Shown in pieces: positions 44,801 to 55,611 of a stretch of 64,000 nucleotides of DNA. The notes under the pieces were generated by a model. That model was given only the letters and a program-made list of their open reading frames with translations. It did no database searches and was not told the DNA's origin. Made by a program: the position numbers and the translations under genes. Numbering within the stretch: position 1 is the stretch's first letter; the number at the start of each line of letters is the position of its first letter. Origin of the DNA: Lagopus muta (lineage: Eukaryota > Chordata > Aves > Galliformes > Phasianidae); contig NC_064437.1 in NCBI RefSeq assembly GCF_023343835.1, positions 5,408,001 to 5,472,000 on the forward strand, written 5' to 3'.

Positions 44801-47800
44801 AGGGAAGGGTATTAGGCAAAAGAAGGTCTGTCTGATGTTTCAACTCATATATTTTTTGTGGTATTCTAGTTCCTTCTGTAGCAAATATTTGTGGGGGATC
44901 ACCAGAGAAAAAGAAAACCACAATGGGAACCTCCAGATATAAACATATGTGAGAAGGCATTTCCTTTGGCAGGGAGGGAAGTGTTTTTCTGTCATTACAT
45001 CCAACTTGTATCCCCCAGTTGTGAACTTCTTCACTGAAAGAAGTCCAGCTCCTACCACTGCAGGTAAAACAATAAGTTAATGACCTGCTCAGTTTCACTG
45101 TGTGTGGGTATCCCCCCACAGCAAACCCAGTGAGAATGGGGGCCCAGGAAAATGGCATTTTGCTGATCTCGCTGGCACACACATACACAGGTAGCAGGAT
45201 GTGTTTGTTCACAGGTTTTTCAACCCAGCCTCATCTGATGAGACAGGCAACACTTTGCACCATTACCCCACAGCCTATTTGCATACATGCAGCTACCAAC
45301 TGTGTGTGCAGCTGATCCTAAGCCTACTGAGAACAGTGGCAATTTAAATTGCAGAGGCTCTCCATGCCTGCCTACACACACAAGGGCAAGTTTTCACTAG
45401 CTGCACAAAGTAGGCCTTGAAAATATACTGTTGTGTGAACCTTCTAAGTTTTTATAATACCCACTGCTTGCCTTGACCTTAAATGAACCTTCACTAGAAT
45501 ATCACTTCAGGACAATTTTACTTACACAGGATATACATTGTAAAAAAGAATAGAAGACTTGCTTGTTGAGCTTTCAGAACCCAATTAGAAAAGAATTCTG
45601 AAAGCCTTCTGAGCCTCTTACCTTATTGTTTGCCAAGTATAGGTAATTCAGGTTCTCCAGGTGCTCAAATGCTTCCTCTGGCAGCCCTTAAAAACAAGAA
45701 AAATTCTGATCAGAAACACTGGCATCCCATTGCCTCCCTGCTTGGAAGTACAAGAGGGTATTTTTCAGAGAATATTTTAAAACAAGATTTTAAATATTCT
45801 TCTTTGGCACTGAAGCAACCTGTTTCAGACCTATTGTTGCTTTTTTTTATAAAAAACCAACCAAACCAAAGCAGAGCATTAAGAGCAATGTAAGACCATT
45901 AGAAACACTAAGCAGGCAGGGCTGTTGGCCAACCCCTCTGGCAGGATTCATGTACAGAGCAGGTATAGACTTGCTGTACAGCTGATTATAAGTGCTTCAG
46001 CAACCACGCTATCTGATAAGTTTATTTTGTCACTTCCTAGATGAATCTGCAGATAACTTCTCTTGGTGGGACATAATCTGAGGTTGTTTAATGACCAGAT
46101 CAGTATGATGTATGACTATGATGCTGCCATCATAACATCAGTAGCTGCATGTTGTAACTCCTCTTTAATTCTGTTTCCCCACAATCCATATAACCATGCA
46201 GTAACCAGCCTAGAGTCAATCCAGTTCAAAGCTAATCATGCTCCAATAATTACTGTTTTTCAGCTGAATTGCTCCACACCCAGATGATCCCACAAGCACT
46301 GTTTCAGTCACAATGGCAAGTGTACAAAAGACACTTTCACCCAGCACTTAGATAACCAAAAGTGAAAGGTGAAGCTATTTCCCATATCAAAGCATACATG
46401 AAACCTAGGGTTGCACTGAGGTTTGTGAAAGAAACAGCACACCCAAAAGGTAATAATATGAAAGTCAGAATGTATTAAGCAGTCTTCTTTGTACCATGCA
46501 AGAATGATATGCTTTGGGTTCCATGAAACGTCTGCATTCTCAATCAAAGCTGTTCCCTATCTTTGCAATAAAGATAGCAGGAGCATTCAGAGCAACTGGA
46601 TGACATGAAAGCAAACAATTCTCTCTTTTGTATTGTGTGCCCTGCTCTCTTACTGTTTACTACAACTCCTGCTTTCCTGACTGGGGCAGTTGTCAGGTCT
46701 CTCCAATAAACACTAGACTTAGCAAGCAACACCTGCCTACAGAAGTCACAATGATTTTTAAAGGGCAGAACTTGCCTTATTTGTAATCTATATTATTTGT
46801 TTTTATATTTAATTCAGCAAGGACCAAACTGGACTAAACTGCAGTGACTGACTGAACGTTTAGTGGATTAAGAAACAAGGTCAGTCAAAAGGAAATCATT
46901 CAGCATGTAGACATTTCTGGTTCTCAAGTGCATTGCACTGATGTGCCTGAGGGACTGGAGGGAGTTTCCTGGATAAGCTCTCACACCACAGAACACAGTG
47001 CTGCTGCCAGGTCTCCTCCACTGGTTCAGTACGACTGCATTTTTATACACTGAGAATTATGTTTCAGACGATAAAATGCCTTCACGATCTGTGGGATGCT
47101 TACAGAAAACCACTACAGTCAAGTCGGCCCATGAAGTCTTACAGCTTTCCCTATCAGCTGTCACAGGGCTGCTGTTGTTCTGTGCACTTCACAGCTCTTC
47201 CACATTACCTTTTGAAGTCAGCCTGTTGTTTTGCAAATTTAGAGTTTCCAGTCTGTGAAGACGAGCAAGCTCTTCTGGAAAGATTTCTTCTATCTGGTTG
47301 TTCTAAGAAAACAGAGAGTGTTAATCATCAGCAAAGTGGTCCAAGAAAGTTCTCAATAAAACCCAGACTGTGAACTTCAATAAAATTTGGAAATTAACCA
47401 ACCATGTAAAATCACTGTCAACAGCTTTCTCTCCATAATGAGCCAAGTTTGGATCTCAAAACGAATACATCAAAACCCAGCAGCATTTGAAGGCTTGAAA
47501 CTAATTCTGCAGCCTGTGTCCATCCCTATAAATATCCAACTTATGCACTGGTAGCACAGTGCAATCATGCCTGGCAAGACCTATAATCCATTTGCCACAG
47601 CCTTGAAGTTGCAGCAAAGCATTTGCTACAAGGTTGGCACCGTGGAACTTCACATTTATTGCTGCTGTTATTTGAGTGTTGTTTTTAACACGAAGGATTT
47701 TTGTCCCACTGCAAACTTGTCATGAGCAGACAGTCAAACTGCACTCCTTTTTTCACTGGCCAGGAGTGACTACCATCAGATTTTCATTGACAAGTTTACT

Positions 47801-49043
47801 AACATTTAGATCATTTATGAATTTAGTGTTTTAGCATCTAGGAGGCTGAAAAAGGAGACCTGCTGTACTGGAAGCCAAGCTAATACACAGAAAGTGACAG
47901 CTGCTGTTCCAAAGTAGCTTTCCTGTTTTTGGCATTAGAGCAGGAGCCATGCCTAGCACATGCCTGGAACAGATCTGCTGAAGAGGGTGCCAGCTGACAT
48001 TACAGTTTTTCTAACTACACAGCACTTGGATGGAAAGCACTGTACAAAATCTGCATGCTACCCATTGACCAGCCTTGGTAAATAGGGGCAATAAACAAGG
48101 TTGAGGGCTAAAGTACAGTGAGTGAAGCACCAGCTGTCTGAACATCACAGCCAGCAGCACCCACAGCTGCAGCACTCTCTGGGCACCGTCCCTGGGCCTG
48201 CTGGTGGCTCCAGCCAAGCTTCAGGCGCCTCCCTGGGCACACTCTGCTTACAATACTTTAACTAAGATGTAGAATTGTGGAATCATGAGGGCTGGAAAAG
48301 ACCTGTAAGATCATCTGGTCCAACTGTCCACCTACTGCCAATACTGCCTGCTGACCACGTCCTGCAGTGCCACGGGGACAATATATCCAACCTGAACCTG
48401 CCTGGTGCAACTGGAGGCCATAGAGCTCCCACGTAGGGCTGCCAGAAAGTTTCTTATTAGCTAAAGGAGTCTAGTCCATGCTTTTCATAGACAACTCAAA
48501 ATCAAAGACCTTCACCATGAAAAGCAATTCATACTTTGGACAAAAATTCTTTGTTTGGACCTGGGGAGAGAATAAGGAGAAAAAAAAAATCCAACCTTTT
48601 TTCCTCCCTTGATGTGTGGGGAGAGAATTAAGGTGAAATCTCCCCTCTGCTCTGGGACAGGAATGGCGGGGTGGGGGAAAGGAGATCCTGAGATGGTGGG
48701 AGACCCACAGGTGGGCGAGGGGAACCAAGTGCAGCACCAGCATCGGGCCCGCTGCTTCCAGCACACAGCAAGGAGGCAGGATAGAACCAGGGTGGGCGAT
48801 GCAGACGCTTACCTGCAGCGAGAGGTGGTTGGTCAGCTCCGGCAGCAGCAGCGGGAACTCCTTCAGGTCGATGCCACCGCAGTCCACGACGCCCTCCTGG
48901 GTGCAGCCGCAGTCACGGGGGCAGCCGTGGGCCGGGCCTGGTGGGCGCCTTCGCCCCACAACACCCTCGGGGAAGTCGTTGGCGGCGGCACAGCCCAGCG
49001 CCAGCAGCCCCAGCACCAGCAGCTCCCGGCCCCCGGCTGGCAT
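29682..49043 (-). CDS. PODN: PODN (podocan), complete coding sequence, nine coding exons
   Basis: Podocan, a secreted class V small leucine-rich proteoglycan of the extracellular matrix; the family binds collagen and restrains smooth-muscle growth. Coding exons in transcript order: 49043-48813, 47302-47209, 45686-45622, 42104-41995, 39736-39580, 37060-36945, 35384-34727, 32058-31910 and 29844-29682. They sum to 1,743 bases, exactly 581 codons including TGA, and every junction is GT-AG and in phase. The protein has a signal peptide ([20 protein letters not shown]), an N-terminal cysteine cluster [15 protein letters not shown], about 20 LRRs of the LxxLxLxxNxL type, and an acidic tail ([15 protein letters not shown]). 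Sequons include NGS, NET, NLS and NTS. At 580 residues it is somewhat shorter than human podocan (about 613), mainly because of a shorter, basic N-terminal spacer. It lies tail-to-tail with SLC1A7 and in the same direction as SCP2. Confidence 0.96.
31910..32058 (-). CDS. PODN: PODN exon: [16 protein letters not shown]
   Basis: It encodes [20 protein letters not shown], then [20 protein letters not shown] and TPKLKGIYL. The acceptor is ctgtctcttacag and the donor is gtgagt. The last Arg codon is split with the final exon. Confidence 0.95.
32202..32217. repeat. 16-bp perfect AT palindrome
   Basis: atgtatatatatacat, in a PODN intron. Confidence 0.85.
33305..33370. repeat. AT-rich tract with 12-bp direct repeats
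   Basis: cttaatatgagt occurs at 33,342-33,353 and 33,358-33,369. A similar cttaatgtgagt lies near 33,306, and between them is attaat-type repetition. Confidence 0.7.
34197..34262 (-). other. tRNA-like sequence (SINE head or tRNA pseudogene)
   Basis: The reverse strand reads TTAGCAGCTCAGCTGGCTAA, then GGCACCTGGATAGCACTTAGG and AGGTCTGGATTCAATC. The first part resembles a tRNA D arm/A box (AGCTCAGCTGGCTAAGGC). CCTGG/TTAGG can close a 7-base anticodon loop with T33 and anticodon AGC. The last part resembles a B box with one irregular base. The T stem and acceptor stem do not pair well, so it is not a working tRNA gene. Confidence 0.4.
34727..35384 (-). CDS. PODN: PODN large exon: central LRR block
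   Basis: A 658-base exon encoding about nine consecutive LRRs, from [20 protein letters not shown] through [20 protein letters not shown] and [20 protein letters not shown] to [10 protein letters not shown]. The acceptor is cctgctttctcaag and the donor is gtagaa. The open frame runs on upstream and downstream of the splice sites, but phase and homology fix these boundaries. Confidence 0.96.
36945..37060 (-). CDS. PODN: PODN exon: [15 protein letters not shown]
   Basis: It encodes [20 protein letters not shown], then [18 protein letters not shown] and TG of a Trp codon. It contains the NET sequon. The acceptor is gatgactctag and the donor is gtgaga. Confidence 0.95.
37672..37840 (-). mobile_element. 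CR1 retrotransposon fragment
   Basis: It begins with three cacagaat repeats and reads through ggttggaagctccaacccc and ggggcatccacaacctctct to the ctgttccagtgccctt motif, all CR1 3' region in reverse. It is about 170 bases, in a PODN intron. Confidence 0.9.
38455..38807 (+). mobile_element. CR1 retrotransposon, longer 3' fragment
   Basis: About 350 bases ending in the CR1 tail ttctatgattctata. Typical inner motifs include gggggacctgagagcagcct, ttaaactggaagagggtag and gtggtctagtgggcagtgtc. It lies in the same PODN intron as the 37,672 copy, in the opposite orientation. Confidence 0.92.
39580..39736 (-). CDS. PODN: PODN exon: [16 protein letters not shown]
   Basis: It encodes [20 protein letters not shown], then [20 protein letters not shown] and [12 protein letters not shown]. 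It contains the NGS glycosylation sequon. The acceptor is tcttctggcag and the donor is gtaatg. It ends in phase 0. Confidence 0.95.
41995..42104 (-). CDS. PODN: PODN exon: [15 protein letters not shown]
   Basis: It encodes [20 protein letters not shown] followed by [16 protein letters not shown]. The acceptor is atttctctttcag and the donor is gtaagg. The last Arg codon is completed by the next exon. Confidence 0.94.
44785..44798. repeat. (AG)7 microsatellite
   Basis: A short pure AG run followed by a purine-rich stretch, in a PODN intron. Confidence 0.85.
45622..45686 (-). CDS. PODN: PODN exon: [15 protein letters not shown]
   Basis: A 65-base exon encoding [20 protein letters not shown] and a final K. 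The acceptor is ttgtttttaag and the donor is gtaaga. It ends in phase 0. Confidence 0.94.
47209..47302 (-). CDS. PODN: PODN exon: [15 protein letters not shown]
   Basis: It encodes [20 protein letters not shown] followed by [12 protein letters not shown], with the last codon split. The acceptor is tctctgttttcttag-like and the donor is gtaatg. Phases agree with both neighbours. Confidence 0.94.
48270..48440 (-). mobile_element. CR1-like fragment, divergent subfamily
   Basis: tagaattgtggaatcatgag, then gctggaaaagacc and agatcatctggtccaac is the CR1 3' end in reverse, followed by a body with the gtgccacgggg pattern of older CR1 types. It is about 170 bases, in the first PODN coding intron. Confidence 0.75.
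48813..49043 (-). CDS. PODN: PODN first coding exon: signal peptide and Cys cluster
   Basis: The start ATG is at 49,043-49,041. It opens a hydrophobic signal peptide ([14 protein letters not shown]), then an arginine-rich spacer ([11 protein letters not shown]), then the four-cysteine N-cap [15 protein letters not shown] and the first LRR up to NHLSLQ. The donor is gtaagc in phase 0. A good acceptor (ctctctctgttccag) lies only five bases before the ATG, so a separate noncoding first exon probably lies to the right. Confidence 0.93.
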
Positions 49044-49048
49044 CGCCC

Positions 49049-49320
49049 CTGGAACAGAGAGAGGGGTCAGCCCGAGGTGGGAGCCGCCCAGCAGCCCGGC
49101 CTCCTCCAGCCTTCGGCCCAGAGCCCTCCCTGAGCTGAGGGAACCACGTTCCTGCTCTCCCCACGTGCCCTGAGGTGTTCCCGCTCTCCCTGTGTGCTCT
49201 GGGGTGCTTTCGAGGCCCCGCAGCCCAACTGCTGAGGCCTGAGCTCCCCACAGGCCCCCAGCTGGGACCCCCGCCCCACTGCTGACCACTCACACTGTTT
49301 ATTGCATCTTTCATATTGAG
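49049..49320 (-). promoter_or_regulatory. GC-rich PODN upstream region
   Basis: The sequence just upstream of the first coding exon is GC-rich, with a GC box (ggggcggggg at about 49,265-49,275 on the - strand), a CACGTG E-box at 49,162-49,167 and an imperfect 29-bp tandem pair at 49,148-49,205. It is either the promoter or the last intron before a noncoding first exon; the acceptor at 49,049-49,050 favours the second reading for at least some transcripts. Confidence 0.4.
49148..49205. repeat. 29-bp imperfect tandem duplication
   Basis: Two adjacent 29-base units (49,148-49,176 and 49,177-49,205) differ at five positions. The first carries the CACGTG E-box; the second has lost it (tgtgtg). 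They lie upstream of the PODN coding start. Confidence 0.75.
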
Positions 49321-50962
49321 AAACACCAGATGATCCTGGAGATTTATACAGGAGGTTATGCAATGTTATTTCTGTAACTGCTGTCACACTGCTCCTCGCA
49401 GTGATGCACAGGGAAGCGAGTCTCGCTGAGGTACAACAGTGCCTCATCCTGCCGGCGCTGCCTGACACCGCCAAGCTCCACGACGGGCTTCCTGCTGCGC
49501 CTGGCAGTGCCCACCTGAACCTCCACAGCCTGGCTGCTGCTCAGCATTCGTCTTCCTGGCAGCAGGTTAAAATACTGCAAACAGCGGCGGAGCATCTGCC
49601 CAGCAGCCAGCTGGCCCTGCCCCAGCCCTCTGCCTCATTCCTTGCCCTTCTCACATTTCACACTTAACGATTTGCACTCAGAACGAGTCATGGCTTTTTT
49701 CCTTTTTTTTTTTTGCAAAATTATTTGAGAGTGATGAGCAATTCTTGTTCAGGCTGAACTTTTAAGGTAAAAAAGCAGAATGGATTCTTGACCTCAGTGT
49801 GAAATAAATCCTCCATTCACTCCACAGGCCGGGCTGGCAGCACCAGCACTGCTCCCTTTGCAGCCCCATGGTCTGTCACTTGCACCTGCTGAAATTCCCC
49901 AGACTCTGGGCCCTTGGGAAGCACTGGGGAAATCCTGCTGTGAGTCACAGTCGTGAAAATCTGAAGTTAATCTTTAAACATTGACTTACACTTGAGGAAA
50001 TAGGAGAAGGTGACATTACAGGACAGAGCTCTGGCTTGAGACACGGGCTGTTTTGGTTTGGTCCTGGTCTTTGCTACAAACATGCTGGGTAATTTTAAGC
50101 ATTTAACATTGTTTGCTTGATCCCTCTTACCCTGCTCCTTTATTCCACAGCTTCCATATCTGTAAAAGCTGCATGTAATGAAATTAATCTCCTTTATAAA
50201 ACATACCAGGGATCAGATGGTTTTCCTTAAACGGCAATATAGCTAGATATTAATAGTGAGATCAAAATTGGCCATATGAGTATGCCAACAGTGGATTAGT
50301 AAAATCCTTACTATTTGGTGACCTAACCTTAGAAAATATTTCAGAAATCTTAGAGAAAATAATCCCAGAAAATGATCTCAGGAAGTATGATATATCAGAT
50401 CTCCAACAAAATATTCCCCCCCTGTATCACTTCCTCTTACAGGTGTCTACAACCAAAACTAAACGAAAACAAAAATGCTGCATACAGATCAAACCCAGCC
50501 CTGCTGTAACAGTGCCAACACTTTCCATACCAAGTTACATCATGGTTAGTATCAGGCTCTGTGTTTGCTGCATGCTGACATTTCCACATCTGTAGCTGAA
50601 ACAATTGGCATGAAAACTAGCTAAGGAAAAAAAATAATAAATAAAAGCATGAAATACTGCATCAATTGTACAGCAAAGTTGCTGAGACAATCTCACCCCA
50701 CCGCCTTCAATATGCATGCTGCTGCTGTGATGCCTTTGAGGGGAATGCTGCCCTGGTGCCATCGGGAGACACTTCAGATACATAAACATGTGCTTGCATC
50801 TGGAGTGCAGGCAGTAAAACCAGGCATGGCTTTTTCTTTCAGTTCAAAGAAAGCCTGAAGAAACTCGATCCATTTAAATTCATTCCCATGAGCCTAATCC
50901 AAATCCTTATTAAGAAACCTTATGCAATGAGTAGCTCAAAACCAACTGGAAAGAGTATTCTT

Positions 50963-50994
50963 CCCTTGCTGTCAGACTCCCTTGCTGTCAGACT
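50963..50994. repeat. 16-bp perfect tandem duplication
   Basis: cccttgctgtcagact occurs twice in direct succession. Confidence 0.85.
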
Positions 50995-52989
50995 CATTCA
51001 CCCAAAGACTGAAGTTTCACTGAAACTGGTTTTCTGTGGCTGCATCTTTGTGCATCCAGACAGAACCACCGCTGATTTCTGCACTTTGCTGCTGCACAGC
51101 TCCAGCGGCTGCAAGCTGCACAAGGAACCTCTCAAAAAGCGAGCTGAAGCATCAGGAGTTCTGTAGTTTCTCAGTGCTTACAATTACCTCAGTAAACAGC
51201 AGAATCACGTTCAAAATACCTCACCTCTGTTTCTGTTGGTTCTCCACACACATTCTCACACAACACACACACAGCTGAGAAAACATCCTCTCCTTCAATA
51301 TCAACAGGTTAAGCAAATAACCTGACTTACACTGAATGTCCCCTCAGAGCTGCTGACTGGCAGGCTGCTGCATGGGGTCTGACCATCCAGCTTTTAGAGC
51401 AATGAAGTGCTGAGAAACTCACCTCTGCTGTCAGAGATCAGATGAATGGAGAAGAGCATTTCCCGTGCTCCCACAGGCTCCCTCGGCTCATGCCATGTCA
51501 GTTACACGCGCTGAGCTCAGAGCAAGTCTCCCCTTTCCAAGCCAGATCCGTTTCAGATGTGAGCAGCAGAAGCAGAGAGAGTAACAGGCAACCCCCTACC
51601 AACGAGTTTTCTGCACTTCCCAGCGAAATCAGGGAGGAATTTTCCAAAGTCACCATATGGGAAAATGTGAGTAGGAAAGAGGAAGCAGCTATAGTCTGAA
51701 TATAAAGACTTGGGCAAGAAACGATCTCCCACTGCTTTCTGTCAGTGCAGCTTGCGAGATCTGTGAGAGATGCCAAAAGAAAGCACGCTGGATTTGACAG
51801 AAGCAGAGGCGGTGTGTGTTTTAGCATTGCATTGCAGCTGCACTGCCTGTTACTAGATCTTTCATTTTAGCTGCCTTCAACACCAAATCTGAATTCCAGG
51901 TGGGAATGTCCTCCCGTTCCCTGGGGGCCTGGTTCAGATTAGCCAGGAGCAGACAGATCCACAGCATTTCCTGTATTTCATCTTACCCCCCTTTGCTTCC
52001 CCCTGATTTTAAACACATCAGCTGATCTTCAGAGACCAGGGGTATGAAGGTTGTGAAGTGACAAATGTCTCAGAAGCAAAGCCCTAACGTTCAACATAAC
52101 ACCTATTTACCAATCTCCTCTGTATTTTCTAAGCCCCATATTATAGCATTAAACATCAAAGCACTCCCCCTCAACTTGCTCCAGTCACAGTTAACCCCAA
52201 AATCTCACATTTCCTATTTCTTCCCCCTTGGTAAAAAGAGAGGAGCAGGCTGTTTATAACACAGCATGCTCCAAGTGCACCAGTACTTCCAAGAAAACAA
52301 TGCAGCTGTTTGTCATCGGCAGCAGAGTTACTTCTTCAAATACAAAGCCACCTGTTTTGGGAATGCCCTGCAATGTACTGTACCTTCACAGAATCTGCAG
52401 AGGATCTCTCCTCACCAAGAACACGACCTTCTTGTTGTATTCCAAACAAAAAATAAAAGGCACACCAATCCTTTCCTCTCGATTCCAGCTGAACTGAAGT
52501 CTAAAGCAATTAAGTTATTTCCTCCCTCTCTTCTTCCAGGCTCATATCAACTGGAACTGATCCCCCTCTGTGCCACGTGTAAGTTGCAGAAGTTATTGTG
52601 GGAAGTATGTTTTTACTGAAACAAAAACAAAAACAAAGCAAAGCTGGCTGCTTAGTCTTACTGATTGAGATCCAGAATGGATTTGCTTGCTCCTCTTTCT
52701 TTATTATAGCACCCTGAAACCATATCACAAGATTAATGCTCTGTTTTCAGGGAGGAGACAGAAGTGTGTTGTGTCCCCCATCTCACCCGTCTTCAGATAG
52801 AGAAGAGGAACAGGAGGGATCCCCAGCTCACTGCAGAGGCTGGAGCAGCCCAAGAGGGAGAGGTAGAGAGCAGGATTCACCCTCCTCCAGAAGAGTATTC
52901 CTCTCCATGTCTTTGCTGTAAAATTCTTAGATATCATAGAGCATCCAGAGGTACTGCTGTGCATTACCAAAGAAGTGTCTTACACCTCC

Positions 52990-53145
52990 TTTAGTGATGG
53001 GGAAACAGAGACACAGAGAGGTGCCACAGCCAACTCAGGACTATCTCACAGCACGGAGACTACCCAGCAGGACTGAAAATCAGGTATTTCACCTGCAAAG
53101 ATAACTACCTTTACACACTGTGCTACAGATTACCCACAGTCTGTT
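52990..53145 (-). mobile_element. MIR-like SINE, nearly full length
   Basis: In reverse it shows the MIR core (gatggggaaacagagacaca, gagaggtgccacagcc) and then a tRNA-like head region (aaatcaggtatttcacctgc up to tttacacactgtgctac). The order and spacing are those of the MIR consensus. It lies between PODN and SCP2. Confidence 0.65.
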
Positions 53146-54099
53146 TTTTTTCTAAGCATTCACTTCCTCCAGTCCTCTTGTATCAACATATCCCAAACTT
53201 AAGATCTCCTGTCTCCAATTCCAACAGGAAAACCAGAACCAGCATCAAACCTACCCAAAGTGTTCCGACCCACCGCTAAGCCGAGGGCTGTGCCCAGCAT
53301 GGTGTGAGGCAGCCACTGCTTCTGTCACTGCAGCTTTCTGCTGCTTTCAGAGGAAAGAAGCTCCACTGCAGGACTCTCAACTTAGAATCAGTTGTATTCA
53401 AAATCTCCAGTCCAACTCAACTCTTTCTGCCCTCGCATGTTCCCTGCAGTGGTAGCTGCAATCTAAACAAAGCAACATTCAGGTTCAAAACATGAAGCTG
53501 AAAATTCAGTTTAAATTCTGGTACGGTCATTTCTTTAGATCACGTGGACTGCATAAACAAATAAAGCACATCCCAGTCAAGAAACAACAGGGAAGAGAAC
53601 AGAAGGTGTAAGCAGATCTATTAAAGCATATTTAGGAAGGTGTAAGAACACTGGTTCAGTTGGCAGCATTACATCAGCTTCCTTGTGATAAGCATGGAGT
53701 GAGGCATAAGGCAGTCAGGAAAGTTAAGTTTTAGTTGTATCAGTGTGTCATAAAACGTTCTTTACTTTCAGCTTTATTTACCCAACTTAAATAAGACTCT
53801 GCAGAAACACTGATGTTCCTCAAGAGTCCAGTGCTGTATGCTGACATGTGCCTTTAATTGAAAGCAGAGAACAAAGCCTATTAACAATCTTTTAAGCAAC
53901 CTGCTGTCATTTGCTTTAAAAAATGAACAATCAAAACACTGAGAGCAAAAGGCGTTTTTGTCTCCAAGGCAGGAAAGGAAGTATTTTTCAAACCTAAGTA
54001 TGCACAGCAGAGCCTGGCTAACTGCCTATTGGCATCTGTGTGTTGATCCAAATGAATTTTAAGATGTTTGTTCTCCCACAGGATATGTACTATTCAAAA

Positions 54100-54113
54100 A
54101 ATAATAATAATAA
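54100..54113. repeat. (AAT)n microsatellite
   Basis: A short AAT/ATA run of about 14 bases in the PODN-SCP2 interval. Confidence 0.8.
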
Positions 54114-54974
54114 AGAAAGAATCCATGACTGTTTTTAATCTACCTGAAATATGGGACACAGACACAGCATATTTTGTACTTGCTTTATGCTATACATGTT
54201 CCTTTTAGCTTGCTGCAGCACTACTAGGATAATTCTGTTATTATACCAACAGTAAATAACTAACATTTCCCAAAACAACCACACAGTGTCTTATAAAGTC
54301 ATCTGCTTTTCTCTCAGCAATGAATTCTTGTTGCAGATATATGGTACAGCTCATGCTGTTACTCCAACAAATTATCCTGCTGTTTACTTAGGTAATAAGT
54401 GAATTTTTTCCACTTGTTGTGTTTTGTTTTTTTTCTTTCTCCAGCATTTGCTCTCCACATGTGGTTCCACAAGGGTTGATTTCTCATAGTTGAGACTTTT
54501 TCCTGTCTTTTATCCACCAGGCTAATTGCAATCTTACTCTTCTCCGTTTAACCAGAGCTGACATCCAGCTCAGCACTCTGTGAAACAGGAAGCAGTGGAG
54601 TTCCTGTTCCAAGGAGGTGACAGTTTAAACAGCTCTCAAATGAACTGGGCACATGAGGGCTGCAGCTTCGAGCCCTATAGAGCTGACCCTGTACTGGGGT
54701 CACAGCAGCCTTGGTGGCTCAGAGCTCTATCTCCCAACAAGCCTACAGGGACAGAGCCCTTTCTGAGCCTTCAGAAGGGCCGTAACACACAAGTTGTTCA
54801 CCCCTCATCCCAACTGGATACCCAACATGGCTACCCAGCACTGCAGCCCCAACAACTGACCTCCTTTGTGCCGCCGTGCCTCAGTGTTCCCCACCACCTC
54901 ACTTCACCACCACCAGTAAGCAGAGATGGGCAGAGAGCTAGCTTAATCCCAGAGCTTGTCCCTGTGTTGCAGGG

Positions 54975-55580
54975 TGCCCTAGAGGCCAGCAAGGCACCCT
55001 AGCATATTTTAGACACTATAGAAGATTCCTGCAACTGTCCAGCATGTTTTATAGCCCCCTCTGTACTCTCAGATGCATAAAACTCCGAAGAAACCTCACT
55101 GCTTTCAAGACTGCAGAGGCCTCCCTGGGTCAATAAATACACCCTCTGTGATCTAGTTTGTCCTAGAAGCTTCCTAGTATGCACTTAGAGAACTCCACAG
55201 AGCCCCCCAGGGTACTCTAGGGCATGCTAGAGTGCTCCCAGGGACACTGAATGTGCTCTAAGCCACATTAGAGGCTTCCTAGTGTGTCCTAGAGGACACC
55301 CAGGTCCTCCCACTGTAGTCTAAGACACTCTAGAATGCTCTCATAACTCTTAAATGCTCTACAGAGTGCCATAAAAACATCCTAGTGTCCAACAGAGGAC
55401 TTCCAGGACTTCTCAGGCTTACTCGAGACCACCATAGTACAAATACAGCCCCTCAAGTGAGCTCTAAAGCACCCTGGAGACCTTCCAGGAACACTCAGTG
55501 CACTCCAGGGTCTATTAGAGCGCTTTCAGTGCTCTTCACTGTGCTCTGGCACATCCTATAGGAGGTACATCCTACAGCCC
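54975..55580. repeat. Degenerate minisatellite-like region
   Basis: About 600 bases densely built from diverged copies of short blocks such as cctagag, gtgctct, actctag and ttccagg. One clear repeat is tagaagcttcctagtatg (about 55,165) against tagaggcttcctagtgtg (about 55,270), 105 bases apart. The unit is too diverged to define by eye. It stops where the SCPx remnant begins. Confidence 0.55.
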
Positions 55581-55611
55581 ATGTGCAGCCTGGCCCTGCT
55601 CATCCTGCTGC

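Larger units (their letters stand above)
49321..54974. other. PODN-SCP2 intergenic region, left part
   Basis: Apart from the MIR-like SINE (52,990-53,145), a 16-bp tandem pair and short simple repeats, I see no gene. A noncoding first exon of PODN could lie here but cannot be placed from sequence. Confidence 0.5.

Noticed and set aside
48913-49474. Overlapping - strand frames upstream of the PODN start
   Set aside because: They are out of frame with the PODN exon and its signal peptide. The ATG at 49,043 is fixed by the signal peptide and Cys cluster.
51239-51275. CA-rich stretch as a microsatellite
   Set aside because: It is interrupted, and the longest pure run is only a few units.
54580-55002. 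140-codon + strand frame before the minisatellite
   Set aside because: It has no recognisable domain and a Pro/Ser/Gln-rich composition, and it runs into degenerate tandem repeats.
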